A stretch of 64,000 bases of DNA from Lysobacter sp. KIS68-7. Lineage in GTDB: Bacteria > Pseudomonadota > Gammaproteobacteria > Xanthomonadales > Xanthomonadaceae. The position numbers and the translations under genes are program-made. The notes under the pieces were generated by a model, which saw nothing but the letters and a program-made list of their open reading frames with translations, made no database searches and was not told the DNA's origin. Numbering within the stretch: position 1 is the stretch's first letter; every line of letters begins with the position of its first letter. The stretch covers positions 1,178,001 through 1,242,000 of the forward strand of contig NZ_CP089925.1 in the NCBI RefSeq assembly GCF_021284745.1. The letters run 5' to 3'. Below, piece by piece: positions 1 through 8,622 of the stretch.

Positions 1-382
1 CGTCGTCGGCGTCGGCGATTTCAACGGCGACCATCGCGACGATGTGCTGTGGCGCAATGCGACGACCGGGCAGAACGTGCTCTGGCGCGCGGCGAACGGC
101 GCGCAAGCCATCGTGCTGTCGACGGTGGCGGCAGCGAGCTGGCAGGTGGCGGGTGTCGGCGATTTCAACGACGACGGCATCGCCGACATCCTGTGGCGCG
201 ACAGCGCAAGCGGGCACGACGTGATCTGGCGTTCGGGCAATGCAGCGACGCAGACACCGGTCGGCACGGTGCCGGGGCAGGCCTGGAGCGTAGCGGCCGT
301 GCACGACTTCGACGATGCGTCGGAGCCCGAACCCTATCCGATGCCCAACCCGAATCCGAATCCTTATCCGGGCGGCTACTGA
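1..382 (+). CDS. FG-GAP/VCBS repeat protein, C-terminal end (partial)
   Basis: The frame is open from base 2 to TGA at 380-382, so the 5' part lies outside the window. Two GDFN-x-D repeats with the following LWRD/LWRN motif are visible, spaced about 45 residues apart. This is the FG-GAP/VCBS type that forms calcium-binding beta-propeller blades in secreted or surface proteins. After the last blade the protein ends in a short Pro/Asn/Tyr-rich tail (PNPNPNPYPGGY). The stop codon directly abuts the dnaG stop on the other strand with no spacer. The role is unknown; secretion is inferred from the family only. Confidence 0.8.
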   Translation, partial: VVGVGDFNGDHRDDVLWRNATTGQNVLWRAANGAQAIVLSTVAAASWQVAGVGDFNDDGIADILWRDSASGHDVIWRSGNAATQTPVGTVPGQAWSVAAVHDFDDASEPEPYPMPNPNPNPYPGGY

Positions 383-2107
383 TCAGGCGCGGGTGAGCAG
401 GAGCCCGCGCAGTTCGTCCTTGTCGCGATCGTCGAGCGCGCCTTCGCGCTGCTTTTCCTGCAGCTCGTCGATGCGTTGCTGCACGGTCTGCTTTTCGAGC
501 TGCGCCATCGTGTCGAGGAATTCGGCCTGCCACATGGCGTCGTTGCCCGGCAGCGTTTGCGTGGCGAGCTTGTGCAACGCGGCCGCCTCTTCGCGCTCGC
601 CGAAATGTTCCAGCACGCCGCCGGTGCGGATGTCCGGACGTTCGCGCACCAGCGCCACGAGTTCGGACAGCAGCTCGATGCCCGGCTGGCGCAGGGCGGC
701 GAAGCGATAGGGCGGCTGCAGTGCGAGTGCGACGGAAGGTTGCTGCAACAACAGCGCGATCGCACTGCGCACGAGGCTGCGCTTGGGCGCATGCACGGGC
801 GGGGCGTTGCGCGCGCGCTGCGCGGGGACGTGTTGCTCGGGCTGGCTCGACCGCGCGCCGACGCCGGTGAGCTCCGTCAGCCGCTGCTTCATCAGGTCGC
901 CGAACGCGCCATCCGGAATCTGCGCGAGCAGGGGCTTGCAGCGTTCGGCCAGGCGCGCCTTGCCGTCGAGGCTCGACAGGTTCACGTCGGCGGTCATCTG
1001 CCCGTAGAAGAACTCGGAGAGCGGCGTCGCCTGGCGCAGGCGCGCATCGAAGCCTTCCACCCCTTCCTTGCGCACGATGGTGTCGGGATCCTCGCCGTCG
1101 GGCAGGAACAGGAAGAACGCCTGCCGGCCATCCTTCATGCGCGGCAGCACCGACTCCAGCGCTTTCCACGCGGCGCCGCGTCCTGCGCGATCGCCGTCGA
1201 AACAGAAATACACATCCGCCGCGTTGCGGAACAACAGCTCCGCATGGTCGGGCGTGGTCGCCGTGCCGAGCGTCGCCACTGCCTGCGTCACGCCGTACTG
1301 CGCAAGCGCGACGACGTCCATGTAGCCCTCGACCACGATCAGCCGTTCGAGCTTGCTGTTGACCTGGCGCGCCTGCCACAGGCCGTACAACTCGCGGCCC
1401 TTGTGGAAGAGCGCGGTCTCCGGCGAATTGAGGTACTTCGGCGAGTCCTCGGGATCGATGACGCGGCCGCCGAAGGCGATGGTGCGCCCGCGTCGATCCG
1501 CGATCGGGAACATCAGGCGATCGCGGAACTTGTCGTAGACGTGGCCCTTGTCGTTCTTCGAAAACAGGCCCGCGCGCTCGAGCAGTTGCATGCGGCGCTG
1601 GTCGGTGCCGAGCGCATCGCGTAGCGCGTTGAAGCCGTCCGGCGCGTAGCCGATGAGGTAGCGCTCGGCGATGTCCGCGGAAATCTCGCGGCGCTCGACG
1701 TAGGCCTTCGCCTTGTCGCTGCCGGCCAGGTGCTTGCGGAAGAATTTCGCCGCCGCGTCGAGCGCGGCGTACAGGTCGTGCGTGTCCGAATCCTGGTTGC
1801 GCTGCTGCGTATCGCGCGGCACTTCCATGCCGACGCGCTTGGCGAGCTCGTCGACCGCGTCGAGGAACTCGAGGCGGTCGTAATTCATCAGGAAGGAGAT
1901 GGCGGTGCCGTGCGCGCCGCAGCCGAAGCAGTGGTAGAACTGCTTGGTCGGCGAAACGGTGAAGCTCGCCGAACGTTCGTCGTGGAAGGGGCAGCGCGCC
2001 GCGAATTCCTTGCCCTGGCGCTTCAACGGCACGCGCGCTGCGATCACCTCGACGATGTCGGAGCGCGCGAGCAGGTCATCGATGAAGGCGTCGGGGATGC
2101 GGGCCAT
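383..2107 (-). CDS. dnaG: DNA primase
   Basis: 574 residues, near the usual DnaG length. It synthesises RNA primers for the replication fork and partners with DnaB helicase. The N-terminal CHC2 zinc finger is intact (C39, H42, C60, C63). The central RNA polymerase core and TOPRIM region follow, with VVEGYMDV near residue 260 and DGDRAG near 310, which carry the catalytic acidic residues. The C-terminal part is the DnaB-interaction region. The order rpsU-yqeY-dnaG matches the macromolecular synthesis operon, but rpoD, the usual next gene, is not directly downstream here: a convergent FG-GAP gene is. Confidence 0.97.
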   Translation of the reverse strand: MARIPDAFIDDLLARSDIVEVIAARVPLKRQGKEFAARCPFHDERSASFTVSPTKQFYHCFGCGAHGTAISFLMNYDRLEFLDAVDELAKRVGMEVPRDTQQRNQDSDTHDLYAALDAAAKFFRKHLAGSDKAKAYVERREISADIAERYLIGYAPDGFNALRDALGTDQRRMQLLERAGLFSKNDKGHVYDKFRDRLMFPIADRRGRTIAFGGRVIDPEDSPKYLNSPETALFHKGRELYGLWQARQVNSKLERLIVVEGYMDVVALAQYGVTQAVATLGTATTPDHAELLFRNAADVYFCFDGDRAGRGAAWKALESVLPRMKDGRQAFFLFLPDGEDPDTIVRKEGVEGFDARLRQATPLSEFFYGQMTADVNLSSLDGKARLAERCKPLLAQIPDGAFGDLMKQRLTELTGVGARSSQPEQHVPAQRARNAPPVHAPKRSLVRSAIALLLQQPSVALALQPPYRFAALRQPGIELLSELVALVRERPDIRTGGVLEHFGEREEAAALHKLATQTLPGNDAMWQAEFLDTMAQLEKQTVQQRIDELQEKQREGALDDRDKDELRGLLLTRA

Positions 2108-2140
2108 TGTTCGTCAGCATGCCACGCGGCGGCGCCAGAC

Positions 2141-2590
2141 TCAGCCGCCGGCCAGGCGCCGCTTCACGATCGCCGAAACATCGCCCATGTCGGCCTTGCC
2201 GGCCAGGCGCGGCTTGAGCACGCCCATCAGCTTGCCCATGTCGGCCGGGCCCGCGGCGCCGCTGTCGCGGATCGCGCCGTCGACGATGTCCACGATCTCC
2301 GCTTCCGACAACTTCGCCGGCAGGTAGTGCTCGATCACCGCGATCTCCGCGCGCTCGATCCCGGCGAGGTCTTCGCGACCGGCCGCGTCGTACTGCGACA
2401 CCGAATCGCGGCGCTGCTTGACCATCTTGTCGAGCACGGCGAGCACCTGGGCGTCGTCGAGTTCGATGCGCTCGTCCACTTCCTTCTGCTTGATCGCCGC
2501 GTTGACGAGGCGGATCACGCCGAGGCGTTCCTTGTCACCCGCCTTCATGGCGGTCTTCATGTCGTCGGTGAGCTGGGTCTTGAGGCTCAT
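2141..2590 (-). CDS. yqeY: GatB/YqeY domain protein
   Basis: 149 residues matching the GatB/YqeY family from MSLKTQLTDDMKTAMKAGDK onward (short alpha-helical protein, C-terminal tail-like helices). The family is related to the tail of the GatB amidotransferase subunit, but free-standing members have no settled function; a tRNA-related role is inferred from that homology. It lies between rpsU and dnaG on the same strand, 33 bases before the dnaG start, and is presumably cotranscribed with dnaG. Confidence 0.93.
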   Translation of the reverse strand: MSLKTQLTDDMKTAMKAGDKERLGVIRLVNAAIKQKEVDERIELDDAQVLAVLDKMVKQRRDSVSQYDAAGREDLAGIERAEIAVIEHYLPAKLSEAEIVDIVDGAIRDSGAAGPADMGKLMGVLKPRLAGKADMGDVSAIVKRRLAGG

Positions 2591-2620
2591 GGCGGTCCCT
2601 CGATGGCGGTCGGCAGAAAT

Positions 2621-2657
2621 GCGAAAAGCCGGCGCGCTAGGAGCGCAGCCGGCTTCG
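2621..2657 (-). terminator. Hairpin between rpsU and yqeY (terminator/attenuator)
   Basis: AAGCCGGC (2626-2633) pairs with GCCGGCTT (2648-2655), extended inside by GCGC/GCGC and outside by GCGA/TCGC. On the minus strand it is followed only by a weak ATTTCT tract. It would partly stop rpsU transcripts and lower expression of yqeY-dnaG relative to S21, as is known for this operon in other bacteria. Confidence 0.55.
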
Positions 2658-2691
2658 CGGGATCACGATTGGGGCCGAAGCCCCGAAGCGA

Positions 2692-2907
2692 TCAGTACAG
2701 GCGCTGGCGCTTGGTCACGTCGCGCGAGGTGCGACGGGCCTGGCGCTTCACCGCGGCGGCGGCCTTGCGCTTGCGTTCCTGCGTGGGCTTCTCGTAGAAC
2801 TCGCGCTTGCGGGTCTCGGCGAGGACGCCGGCCTTCTCGCAGGTGCGCTTGAAGCGGCGCAGGGCAAACTCGAAAGGCTCGTTTTCGCGGACTTTGACGC
2901 TCGGCAT
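2692..2907 (-). CDS. rpsU: 30S ribosomal protein S21
   Basis: 71 residues starting [20 protein letters not shown], the conserved S21 N-terminus, with the basic C-terminal half ending [11 protein letters not shown]21 binds the 30S platform near the anti-Shine-Dalgarno helix and aids initiation. The ATG at 2905-2907 was chosen over upstream in-frame codons because it gives the family's standard length and start. It is divergent from tsaD, with about 150 bases between the starts that must hold both promoters. Confidence 0.97.
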   Translation of the reverse strand: MPSVKVRENEPFEFALRRFKRTCEKAGVLAETRKREFYEKPTQERKRKAAAAVKRQARRTSRDVTKRQRLY

Positions 2908-3061
2908 ACGGTTTCTCTGTTCTGGAAGGTCGCCCCGTGAAGGGCGCTTGAGCCGGGGAAGGCCCGGCGAGCCGCGTATGATACCGGCACCCTTTCCGAA
3001 GGCGCAACCGCGCACGCCCCGCTCCTTCGGATCCGGTGCTCCAATCCCCACATTTCAGGCC

Positions 3062-4105
3062 ATGCGCGTCCTCGGCATCGAAACCTCCTGCGACGAAACC
3101 GGCGTGGCCGTCTACGACACCGCACGCCCCGGCCCCGAGGGCCTGCGCGCGCACGCGGTCTACAGCCAGATCGCGCTGCACGCCGAATATGGCGGCGTGG
3201 TGCCCGAACTCGCGAGTCGCGACCACGTTCGCAAGCTCCTGCCGCTGATCCGGCAGACCCTTGCAGAAGCAGGCCTGTCGACCTCGGACCTGGATGGCGT
3301 GGCCTATACGGCCGGTCCCGGCCTCGTCGGCGCCCTGCTGGTGGGGGCGGGCGTGGCCCGGTCGCTGGCCTGGGCCCTCGATCTGCCCGCCATCGGCGTC
3401 CATCACATGGAAGGCCACCTGTTGGCGCCACTGCTGGAGGACCCCGACCTCGCGCCGCCGTTCGTCGCATTGCTCGTCTCCGGCGGCCATACGCAGCTGG
3501 TGGAAGTCGATGCGATCGGCTCCTACCGGCTGTTGGGCGAAACCCTGGACGACGCCGCAGGCGAGGCCTTCGACAAGACCGCCAAGCTGATGGGGCTGCC
3601 GTACCCCGGCGGTCCGCAACTCGCGGCGTTGGCCGAAACCGGACGCCCGGGCGCCTACAAGTTCGCGCGTCCAATGACCGACCGCCCCGGCCTCGATTTC
3701 AGTTTCAGCGGCCTGAAGACGCAGGTGCTGCTGGCTTGGCGCGACAGCGACCACAGCGATACGACCAAGGCCGACATCGCGCGCGGCTTCGAAGACGCGG
3801 TGGTCGACACGCTCGCCATCAAGTGCGAACGCGCGCTGGATGCCGCCGGTTGCGACACGCTCGTGGTGGCCGGCGGCGTGGGCGCGAACAAGCGCCTGCG
3901 CGCCAAGCTCCAGCAGATCGCGGAAAAGCGCGGTGGCCGCGTGTGCTTCCCGCGTCCGTCGCTGTGCACCGACAACGGCGCGATGATCGCCTTCGCCGGC
4001 GCGCTGCGTCTGGTCGACGGCCAGCGCGCGAACGCGGAAGTCACGGTGCAACCGCGCTGGGATATGGCATCGTTGCCCGCCGTCCAGTCGCGCACGCCTG
4101 CATGA
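3062..4105 (+). CDS. tsaD: tRNA N6-threonylcarbamoyladenosine transferase TsaD
   Basis: 347 residues. TsaD transfers the threonylcarbamoyl group from TC-AMP to A37 of ANN-decoding tRNAs, working with TsaB and TsaE. It starts [13 protein letters not shown] and has the metal-binding HMEGH motif (H115, H119), the VSGGHTQ signature and the C-terminal TDNGAMIA motif. The open frame extends 85 codons further upstream, but conservation begins at the ATG at 3062. The stop overlaps the folB start (ATGA). Divergence from rpsU is the classic arrangement. Confidence 0.97.
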   Translation: MRVLGIETSCDETGVAVYDTARPGPEGLRAHAVYSQIALHAEYGGVVPELASRDHVRKLLPLIRQTLAEAGLSTSDLDGVAYTAGPGLVGALLVGAGVARSLAWALDLPAIGVHHMEGHLLAPLLEDPDLAPPFVALLVSGGHTQLVEVDAIGSYRLLGETLDDAAGEAFDKTAKLMGLPYPGGPQLAALAETGRPGAYKFARPMTDRPGLDFSFSGLKTQVLLAWRDSDHSDTTKADIARGFEDAVVDTLAIKCERALDAAGCDTLVVAGGVGANKRLRAKLQQIAEKRGGRVCFPRPSLCTDNGAMIAFAGALRLVDGQRANAEVTVQPRWDMASLPAVQSRTPA

Positions 4106-4461
4106 GCCACGACAAAGTCTTCATCGAAGGCCTCGAGATCGAGGCCCTGATCGGCATCTACGATTGGGAGCGGCGCATCCGCCAGCCGCTGCGCTTCGAC
4201 GTCGAGATGGCCTTCGACAACCGCAAGCCCGCGGCCACCGACGCCATCGAAGACACGCTCGATTATAAGGCGGTGAGCAAGCGCCTGATCGCCTTCGTGA
4301 CCGCATCCGACTTCGGTCTCGTCGAAACGCTGGCCGAGCGTTGCGCCGCGCTGATCCTCGACGAGTTCGGCGTGCGGCACGTGCGATTGAAGCTCAGCAA
4401 GCCCGGCGCCGTGCGCGGTGCGACGGCGGTGGGCGTGATCATCGAACGCAGTCGCGAGTGA
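4102..4461 (+). CDS. folB: Dihydroneopterin aldolase
   Basis: 119 residues, the normal FolB size. It converts 7,8-dihydroneopterin to 6-hydroxymethyl-7,8-dihydropterin and glycolaldehyde in folate synthesis. It starts [23 protein letters not shown], with the conserved Glu and Tyr of this N-terminal block and the conserved Lys of LKLSKPGA near residue 100. The ATG overlaps the tsaD stop by four bases and its own stop overlaps the folK GTG start by three, so the three genes are translationally coupled. Confidence 0.96.
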   Translation: MSHDKVFIEGLEIEALIGIYDWERRIRQPLRFDVEMAFDNRKPAATDAIEDTLDYKAVSKRLIAFVTASDFGLVETLAERCAALILDEFGVRHVRLKLSKPGAVRGATAVGVIIERSRE

Positions 4462-4937
4462 CCAAGTCTTACCTCAGCCTCGGCAGCAACGTCGAACCCG
4501 AGCGGCACCTGCGCGCGGCGATCGATGCGCTGCGCGCGCGCTTCGGCGAAGTGGTCCTGTCGCCGATCTATCGCTTCCCCGCGGTCGGCTTCGACGGCCC
4601 GGATTTCCTCAACGCCGCGGCGATCGTCGAATCCGACCTCGATGCGCATGCGCTCGTCGATTGGCTGCACGCGCTGGAAAGCGCAAACGGCCGTGTGCGC
4701 GGCCCGGTGAAGTTCAACGACCGCACGCTCGACATCGACCTGGTGTACTTCGGCGATCTCGTGCTCGACACGCCACAACTGCAGCTTCCGCGCCCCGAGT
4801 TGCGCCACGCCTTCGTGCTGCGCCCGCTCGCCGACATCGCGCCCGGATTCGTGGATCCGGTGCGCGGCGAAACATTGGCCACGATGTGGCGCGCGCATCC
4901 GGACCACGACGCGCTGCTGCAGACCGTCGCGCTTTAG
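4458..4937 (+). CDS. folK: 2-amino-4-hydroxy-6-hydroxymethyldihydropteridine pyrophosphokinase
   Basis: 159 residues with a GTG start at 4458 coupled to the folB stop (GTGA). It adds pyrophosphate from ATP to 6-hydroxymethyldihydropterin, the step after FolB. Diagnostic HPPK motifs are the N-terminal YLSLGSN, the central RTLDIDL block containing the two metal-binding aspartates, and LPRPELRHAFVL. The 3' end overlaps the convergent pteridine reductase gene by four bases, so two pterin genes meet tail to tail. Confidence 0.96.
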   Translation: MTKSYLSLGSNVEPERHLRAAIDALRARFGEVVLSPIYRFPAVGFDGPDFLNAAAIVESDLDAHALVDWLHALESANGRVRGPVKFNDRTLDIDLVYFGDLVLDTPQLQLPRPELRHAFVLRPLADIAPGFVDPVRGETLATMWRAHPDHDALLQTVAL

Positions 4938-5674
4938 CCCTCGAGCATGCGCCCGCCGTCCAGGCGCAACACCTGGCCGGTCGTATAGGTGGCATCGCGC
5001 AGCAACCAGCGCACGGCTTCGGCCACTTCCTCGGGCGTGCCCGTGCGTCCGAGCGGCGTGCGTTCGAGCATCGCCTGTTTCGCCGCATCGTCCTTGCCCG
5101 AATCGGGCCACAGGATCGCGCCTGGCGCCACGCCGTTGACGCGTACCTCCGGCGCCAGTTCCAGCGCAAGCGAGCGCGTCATGTACGCCAGCGCCGCCTT
5201 GCTCATGCCGTAGAGCGTGTGCGCTCGCATCGGGCGTTCGCCGTAGATGTCGACCAGGTTGACGATCGCACCGTGCGTGGCGCGCAAGTGCGGTGCCGCG
5301 GCCTGCGCAAGGAAGTAGGGCGCGCGCGCATTCGCACCGAACAGCGCATCCCATTGCGCGGGTGTCGCCTCGCCGACGGGCGTGGGGAAGAACGCCGAGG
5401 CGTTGTTCACCAGCGCATCGAGCCGGCCGAAGTGGCCCACGGTCTGCGCGATCAGTTCCGGCAATCGATCGAATTGCGTGAGGTCCGCCTGCAGCACGCG
5501 CGTACTGCCGGCGCGCGCGGCTTCCAGCGAGGCCGCCAGCGCATCCGCCTCCTCGCGCGAGCGACCGCAATGCAGCGCCACCGAGTAGCCCGCCCCGTGC
5601 AGCGTGCGTGCGATGGTCGCGCCCAGGCGACGGGCGCTGCCGGTGACCAGGACGACGTGGGGTTCGATGCTCAT
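4934..5674 (-). CDS. folM: Pteridine reductase-like short-chain dehydrogenase
   Basis: 246 residues from the MSIEPHVVLVTG start; an in-frame ATG four codons upstream is also possible. It is an SDR fold with the TGSARRLG nucleotide-binding loop, in which the basic RR pair is typical of NADPH-dependent pteridine reductases (PTR1/FolM). It also has NNAS near residue 85 and the catalytic YGMSK motif (Tyr-x-x-x-Lys). Its likely role is reduction of dihydropterins or dihydrofolate. Its place tail to tail with folB-folK supports a pterin substrate. A generic SDR with another substrate cannot be excluded. Confidence 0.82.
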   Translation of the reverse strand: MSIEPHVVLVTGSARRLGATIARTLHGAGYSVALHCGRSREEADALAASLEAARAGSTRVLQADLTQFDRLPELIAQTVGHFGRLDALVNNASAFFPTPVGEATPAQWDALFGANARAPYFLAQAAAPHLRATHGAIVNLVDIYGERPMRAHTLYGMSKAALAYMTRSLALELAPEVRVNGVAPGAILWPDSGKDDAAKQAMLERTPLGRTGTPEEVAEAVRWLLRDATYTTGQVLRLDGGRMLEG

Positions 5675-5721
5675 GGGCGCCATCATGGGGAGTTGCGCTG
5701 CTTCCGGCTATCCTGCCGGCA

Positions 5722-6954
5722 ATGTTGCCGCATTCGCCTGCCATGTCCGCCTCTTCCCCGGACGATCCCGCCCGACTTCCGCTCCCCGACGCCGACGCCC
5801 TCGCTCATAGCGAGCGCCTGGCCAACCTGATCCGCGCGCAGATCCACGGTGCGGGCGGGGCGATCCCGTTCTCCCGCTTCATGGAGCTCTGCCTCTACGC
5901 GCCGGGATTGGGCTACTACAGCGCGGGCGCGACGAAGTTCGGCGCGGCGGGCGACTTCATCACCGCCCCCGAGCTCGGGCCCCTGTTCGCGGCCTGCGTG
6001 GCCGACAGCCTCGCGCCGGTGATGCAGCAACTCGGCCCGGGCGCCGACATCGTCGAGCTCGGCGGTGGCAGCGGCGCGTTCGCGGAAGTCGCGCTCAAGA
6101 AACTGCTCGCGGCCGACGCCCTGCCTTCGCGCTACGCCATCCTCGAACCGAGCGCCGACCTGCGCGCACGCCAACAGGAGCGCTTGCGCCAGCAACTCAA
6201 TCCGCTGCTCTACGATCTGGTCGACTGGCTCGATGCGCCGCCGCAGGACTCCTGGAACGGCGTGCTGTTCGCCAATGAAGTGATCGATGCCTTGCCGACG
6301 CCGCGCTTTACCTTGCGCGACGGCGAAGTATTCGAAGAACACGTGGCGCTGGATGGGGAAGGGCGCTTCGTGCGCACCGATCGCCCCGCCGATGCGCTGC
6401 TCGCCGCCGCAGTGCGACACGTCGAACGCCAGCGCAAGGAAGGCGATTTCCCCGACGGCTATCGCTCCGAGCTGCTGCCGCAATTGCCGTACTGGATCCA
6501 GGCCGTCATCGGTGGCTTGCGCAGCGGCGCGATGCTGTTCGTCGATTACGGCTATCCGCGCGGCGAGTACTACTCCGCGCAACGCAGCGACGGCACCTTG
6601 CGCGCGTTCTATCGACACCGCATGCGCGAAGACGTGTACGCATGGCCCGGGTTGCAGGATCTCACCGCGTCCGTCGACTTCACCGCGCTCGCCGAGGCGG
6701 GGACCGGTGCGGGGTTCGATTTCACCGGTTACTGCGCGCAGGCAAGCTTCCTCATCGGCAACGGCCTGGAACGCAACCTCGCCGCGGCCGAATCGCGTGC
6801 GCAGGACGAAGCAGGGCGTTATCGCCTGCGCCAGGAAGCCAAGCACCTCACCTTGCCCGGCGAGATGGGCGAGCGTTTCCAGGTGATGGGCTTCCAGCGC
6901 GACGTCGAACTCGGCGTCGCCTTCCTCGCCGGCGACCTGAGCTGGCGCCTGTGA
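5722..6954 (+). CDS. MidA/NDUFAF7-type SAM-dependent methyltransferase (DUF185)
   Basis: 410 residues; an alternative start is Met 8 (5743). The sequence fits the DUF185/COG1565 family: FSRFMELCLYAPGLGYY near residue 50, the SAM-binding loop ELGGGSGAF near 112, FANEVIDALP near 180 and FVDYGYPRGEYY near 275. The eukaryotic relative NDUFAF7/MidA methylates an arginine of complex I subunit NDUFS2. In bacteria the substrate is generally unproven. The stop overlaps the next gene's GTG start. Confidence 0.88.
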   Translation: MLPHSPAMSASSPDDPARLPLPDADALAHSERLANLIRAQIHGAGGAIPFSRFMELCLYAPGLGYYSAGATKFGAAGDFITAPELGPLFAACVADSLAPVMQQLGPGADIVELGGGSGAFAEVALKKLLAADALPSRYAILEPSADLRARQQERLRQQLNPLLYDLVDWLDAPPQDSWNGVLFANEVIDALPTPRFTLRDGEVFEEHVALDGEGRFVRTDRPADALLAAAVRHVERQRKEGDFPDGYRSELLPQLPYWIQAVIGGLRSGAMLFVDYGYPRGEYYSAQRSDGTLRAFYRHRMREDVYAWPGLQDLTASVDFTALAEAGTGAGFDFTGYCAQASFLIGNGLERNLAAAESRAQDEAGRYRLRQEAKHLTLPGEMGERFQVMGFQRDVELGVAFLAGDLSWRL

Positions 6955-7361
6955 TCCGCTGGCCGGGGAGCGGCGCACTCAAACCGTTCGTGCGTCCGCA
7001 GCGTTGGCTGGGCACCTGGTGGACGATGATCGCGGCGGTCGTCGTCGGATCGCTGCTGCCTGCGTTGCTGCTGCCGCACGTGCCTGAGGGCGGCGACAAG
7101 GCGGAACATCTCATCGGCTACGCGCTGTTGTCTGCCACGGCGGTCCAGTTGTTCGCATCGCGCGCGGCGGTATGGCGTGCGGCGGGCGGCCTCGTTACGA
7201 TGGGCGTGCTGGTGGAAATCGCGCAGGGCACGCTGACGACGTCGCGCTCGATGGATCCGTGGGATGCGCTCGCCAATACGATCGGTGTTGCGTTGGGCCT
7301 GGCGACGCTGTGGCTGCCGATCCGGGATGCGTTGCTGAAGCTCGAACCCAGCGCCGCTTAG
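6951..7361 (+). CDS. VanZ-like family membrane protein
   Basis: 136 residues, GTG start at 6951 overlapping the methyltransferase stop (GTGA). Hydrophobic segments at roughly 24-42, 55-72, 78-95 and 108-125 and the motif [12 protein letters not shown] are typical of VanZ-like proteins. VanZ gives low teicoplanin resistance in enterococci, but this broad family is common and mostly uncharacterised, so no resistance function is claimed. It ends overlapping cca by four bases. Confidence 0.8.
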   Translation: MIRWPGSGALKPFVRPQRWLGTWWTMIAAVVVGSLLPALLLPHVPEGGDKAEHLIGYALLSATAVQLFASRAAVWRAAGGLVTMGVLVEIAQGTLTTSRSMDPWDALANTIGVALGLATLWLPIRDALLKLEPSAA

Positions 7362-8605
7362 GCGTCTTCGTCGTCGGGCACCGGCGTTGCACGCGCGGCA
7401 CGGATCGCGCGGATGCGCGCCTGCGCCAACGCTTCGCCGAGGGCCGGGCCTTCGAGTCCTTCTCGCGCGACATCCGCCGCGCGCACGGATTGCGCCGCCG
7501 CCAGCAAGCGCAACAACTCCTCGCGCTGCGGATATGCGGAATCCTGCAATCCCGCGCGCCCACGCTTGTCCGCTTCGCACACGAGCGCGAGTTGCGCCAG
7601 ACGCTCGGGCTGGCGGAACGCATCGCAACGCACCAGCAATTCGTGCACGGTGCGGTCGCGCAGTTCGAACAGACGATGCACGTTGAGATGCTCGCGACAG
7701 GCGATGCGCCCGAGGTCCGCATGTTGGCGCGGCACCTTGAGGCGTTCGCACAAGGCGCGCAGCGGGGCGACGCCTGCATGTTCGTGGCCCACGTGCCGCG
7801 GCAGTACATCGGCAGGCGTGAGCGCCTTGCCCAGGTCGTGCACGAGCGCGGCGAAGCCCACGACATCGTCGCCAGGTGCAATCATCGCGGCCATGTCGCA
7901 CACGAGTTCGATATGCACGCCCGTATCGACTTCCGGGTGGTATTCGGCGCGCTGCGGCACGCCGTAGAGCGCGTCGACTTCAGGCAGCACCACACCGAGC
8001 GCACCGCAGGAACGCAGCGTTTGCAGGAAGGCCGAAGGCGTGGCCGAAGCGAGCGCGCGCACCAGTTCCTGCCACACGCGCTCGGGCACGAGTTCGGCGA
8101 GCTCGCCGCTCTCGACCATTCCGCGCATCAACGCCATCGTTTCCGGCGCGACAGTAAAGCCCAGTGACCCGAACCGCGCCATGAAGCGCGCCGCGCGCAA
8201 CACGCGCAGCGGATCCTCGGAGAACGCAGCGCCAACGTGGCGCAAGACGCGCGCCTTCAGATCGCGCTCGCCACCAAAGGGATCGACGAGCGTGCCGTCC
8301 TCGGCTTGCGCGATGGCGTTGATGGTGAAGTCGCGACGCTCCAGGTCCTGCTCGAGCGTCACGTCCGGGTGCGCATCCACGACGAAGCCGCGATGGCCGC
8401 GGCCGGACTTGCGTTCGGTGCGCGCGAGCGCGTACTCCTCGCCCGTTTTCGGATGCAGGAAGACCGGGAAATCACGGCCCACCGTCTTGAATCCGCGCGC
8501 ATGCATCGCTTCGGGCGTTTCGCCCACGACCACGAAGTCGCGATCCCCCGGCGGCAAGCCGAGGAGACGATCCCGCACCGCGCCGCCGACGAGGTAGGTC
8601 TGCAT
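7358..8605 (-). CDS. cca: Multifunctional CCA-adding enzyme
   Basis: 415 residues, close to E. coli Cca (412). It adds or repairs the 3' CCA end of tRNAs without a template. Class II nucleotidyltransferase signs are GGAVRD at residues 7-12, the catalytic pair D21-x-D23 and [10 protein letters not shown] near 110. A C-terminal HD domain ([10 protein letters not shown]) indicates the gammaproteobacterial multifunctional form with phosphohydrolase activity. The open frame runs upstream of 8605, but homology begins at MQTYLVGG. The slt stop lies just 17 bases upstream, so the two may be cotranscribed. Confidence 0.95.
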   Translation of the reverse strand: MQTYLVGGAVRDRLLGLPPGDRDFVVVGETPEAMHARGFKTVGRDFPVFLHPKTGEEYALARTERKSGRGHRGFVVDAHPDVTLEQDLERRDFTINAIAQAEDGTLVDPFGGERDLKARVLRHVGAAFSEDPLRVLRAARFMARFGSLGFTVAPETMALMRGMVESGELAELVPERVWQELVRALASATPSAFLQTLRSCGALGVVLPEVDALYGVPQRAEYHPEVDTGVHIELVCDMAAMIAPGDDVVGFAALVHDLGKALTPADVLPRHVGHEHAGVAPLRALCERLKVPRQHADLGRIACREHLNVHRLFELRDRTVHELLVRCDAFRQPERLAQLALVCEADKRGRAGLQDSAYPQREELLRLLAAAQSVRAADVAREGLEGPALGEALAQARIRAIRAARATPVPDDEDA

Positions 8606-8622
8606 GCCGCCGATTATGTGGC

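Noticed and set aside
165-1379. 404-codon open frame on the minus strand inside dnaG
   Set aside because: It overlaps dnaG in another frame, is Arg/Ala-rich as expected for a GC-rich shadow frame, and shows no family motif.
2663-4051. 462-codon open frame antisense to tsaD and rpsU
   Set aside because: It covers two well-conserved genes on both strands and reads as low-complexity Ala/Arg/Gly sequence.
5683-6978. 431-codon open frame antisense to the MidA-type methyltransferase
   Set aside because: It is fully contained over a conserved gene; composition and lack of motifs mark it as a shadow.
6951-7361. Teicoplanin-resistance gene vanZ
   Set aside because: Only the broad VanZ-like membrane family is supported; no van operon genes are nearby.
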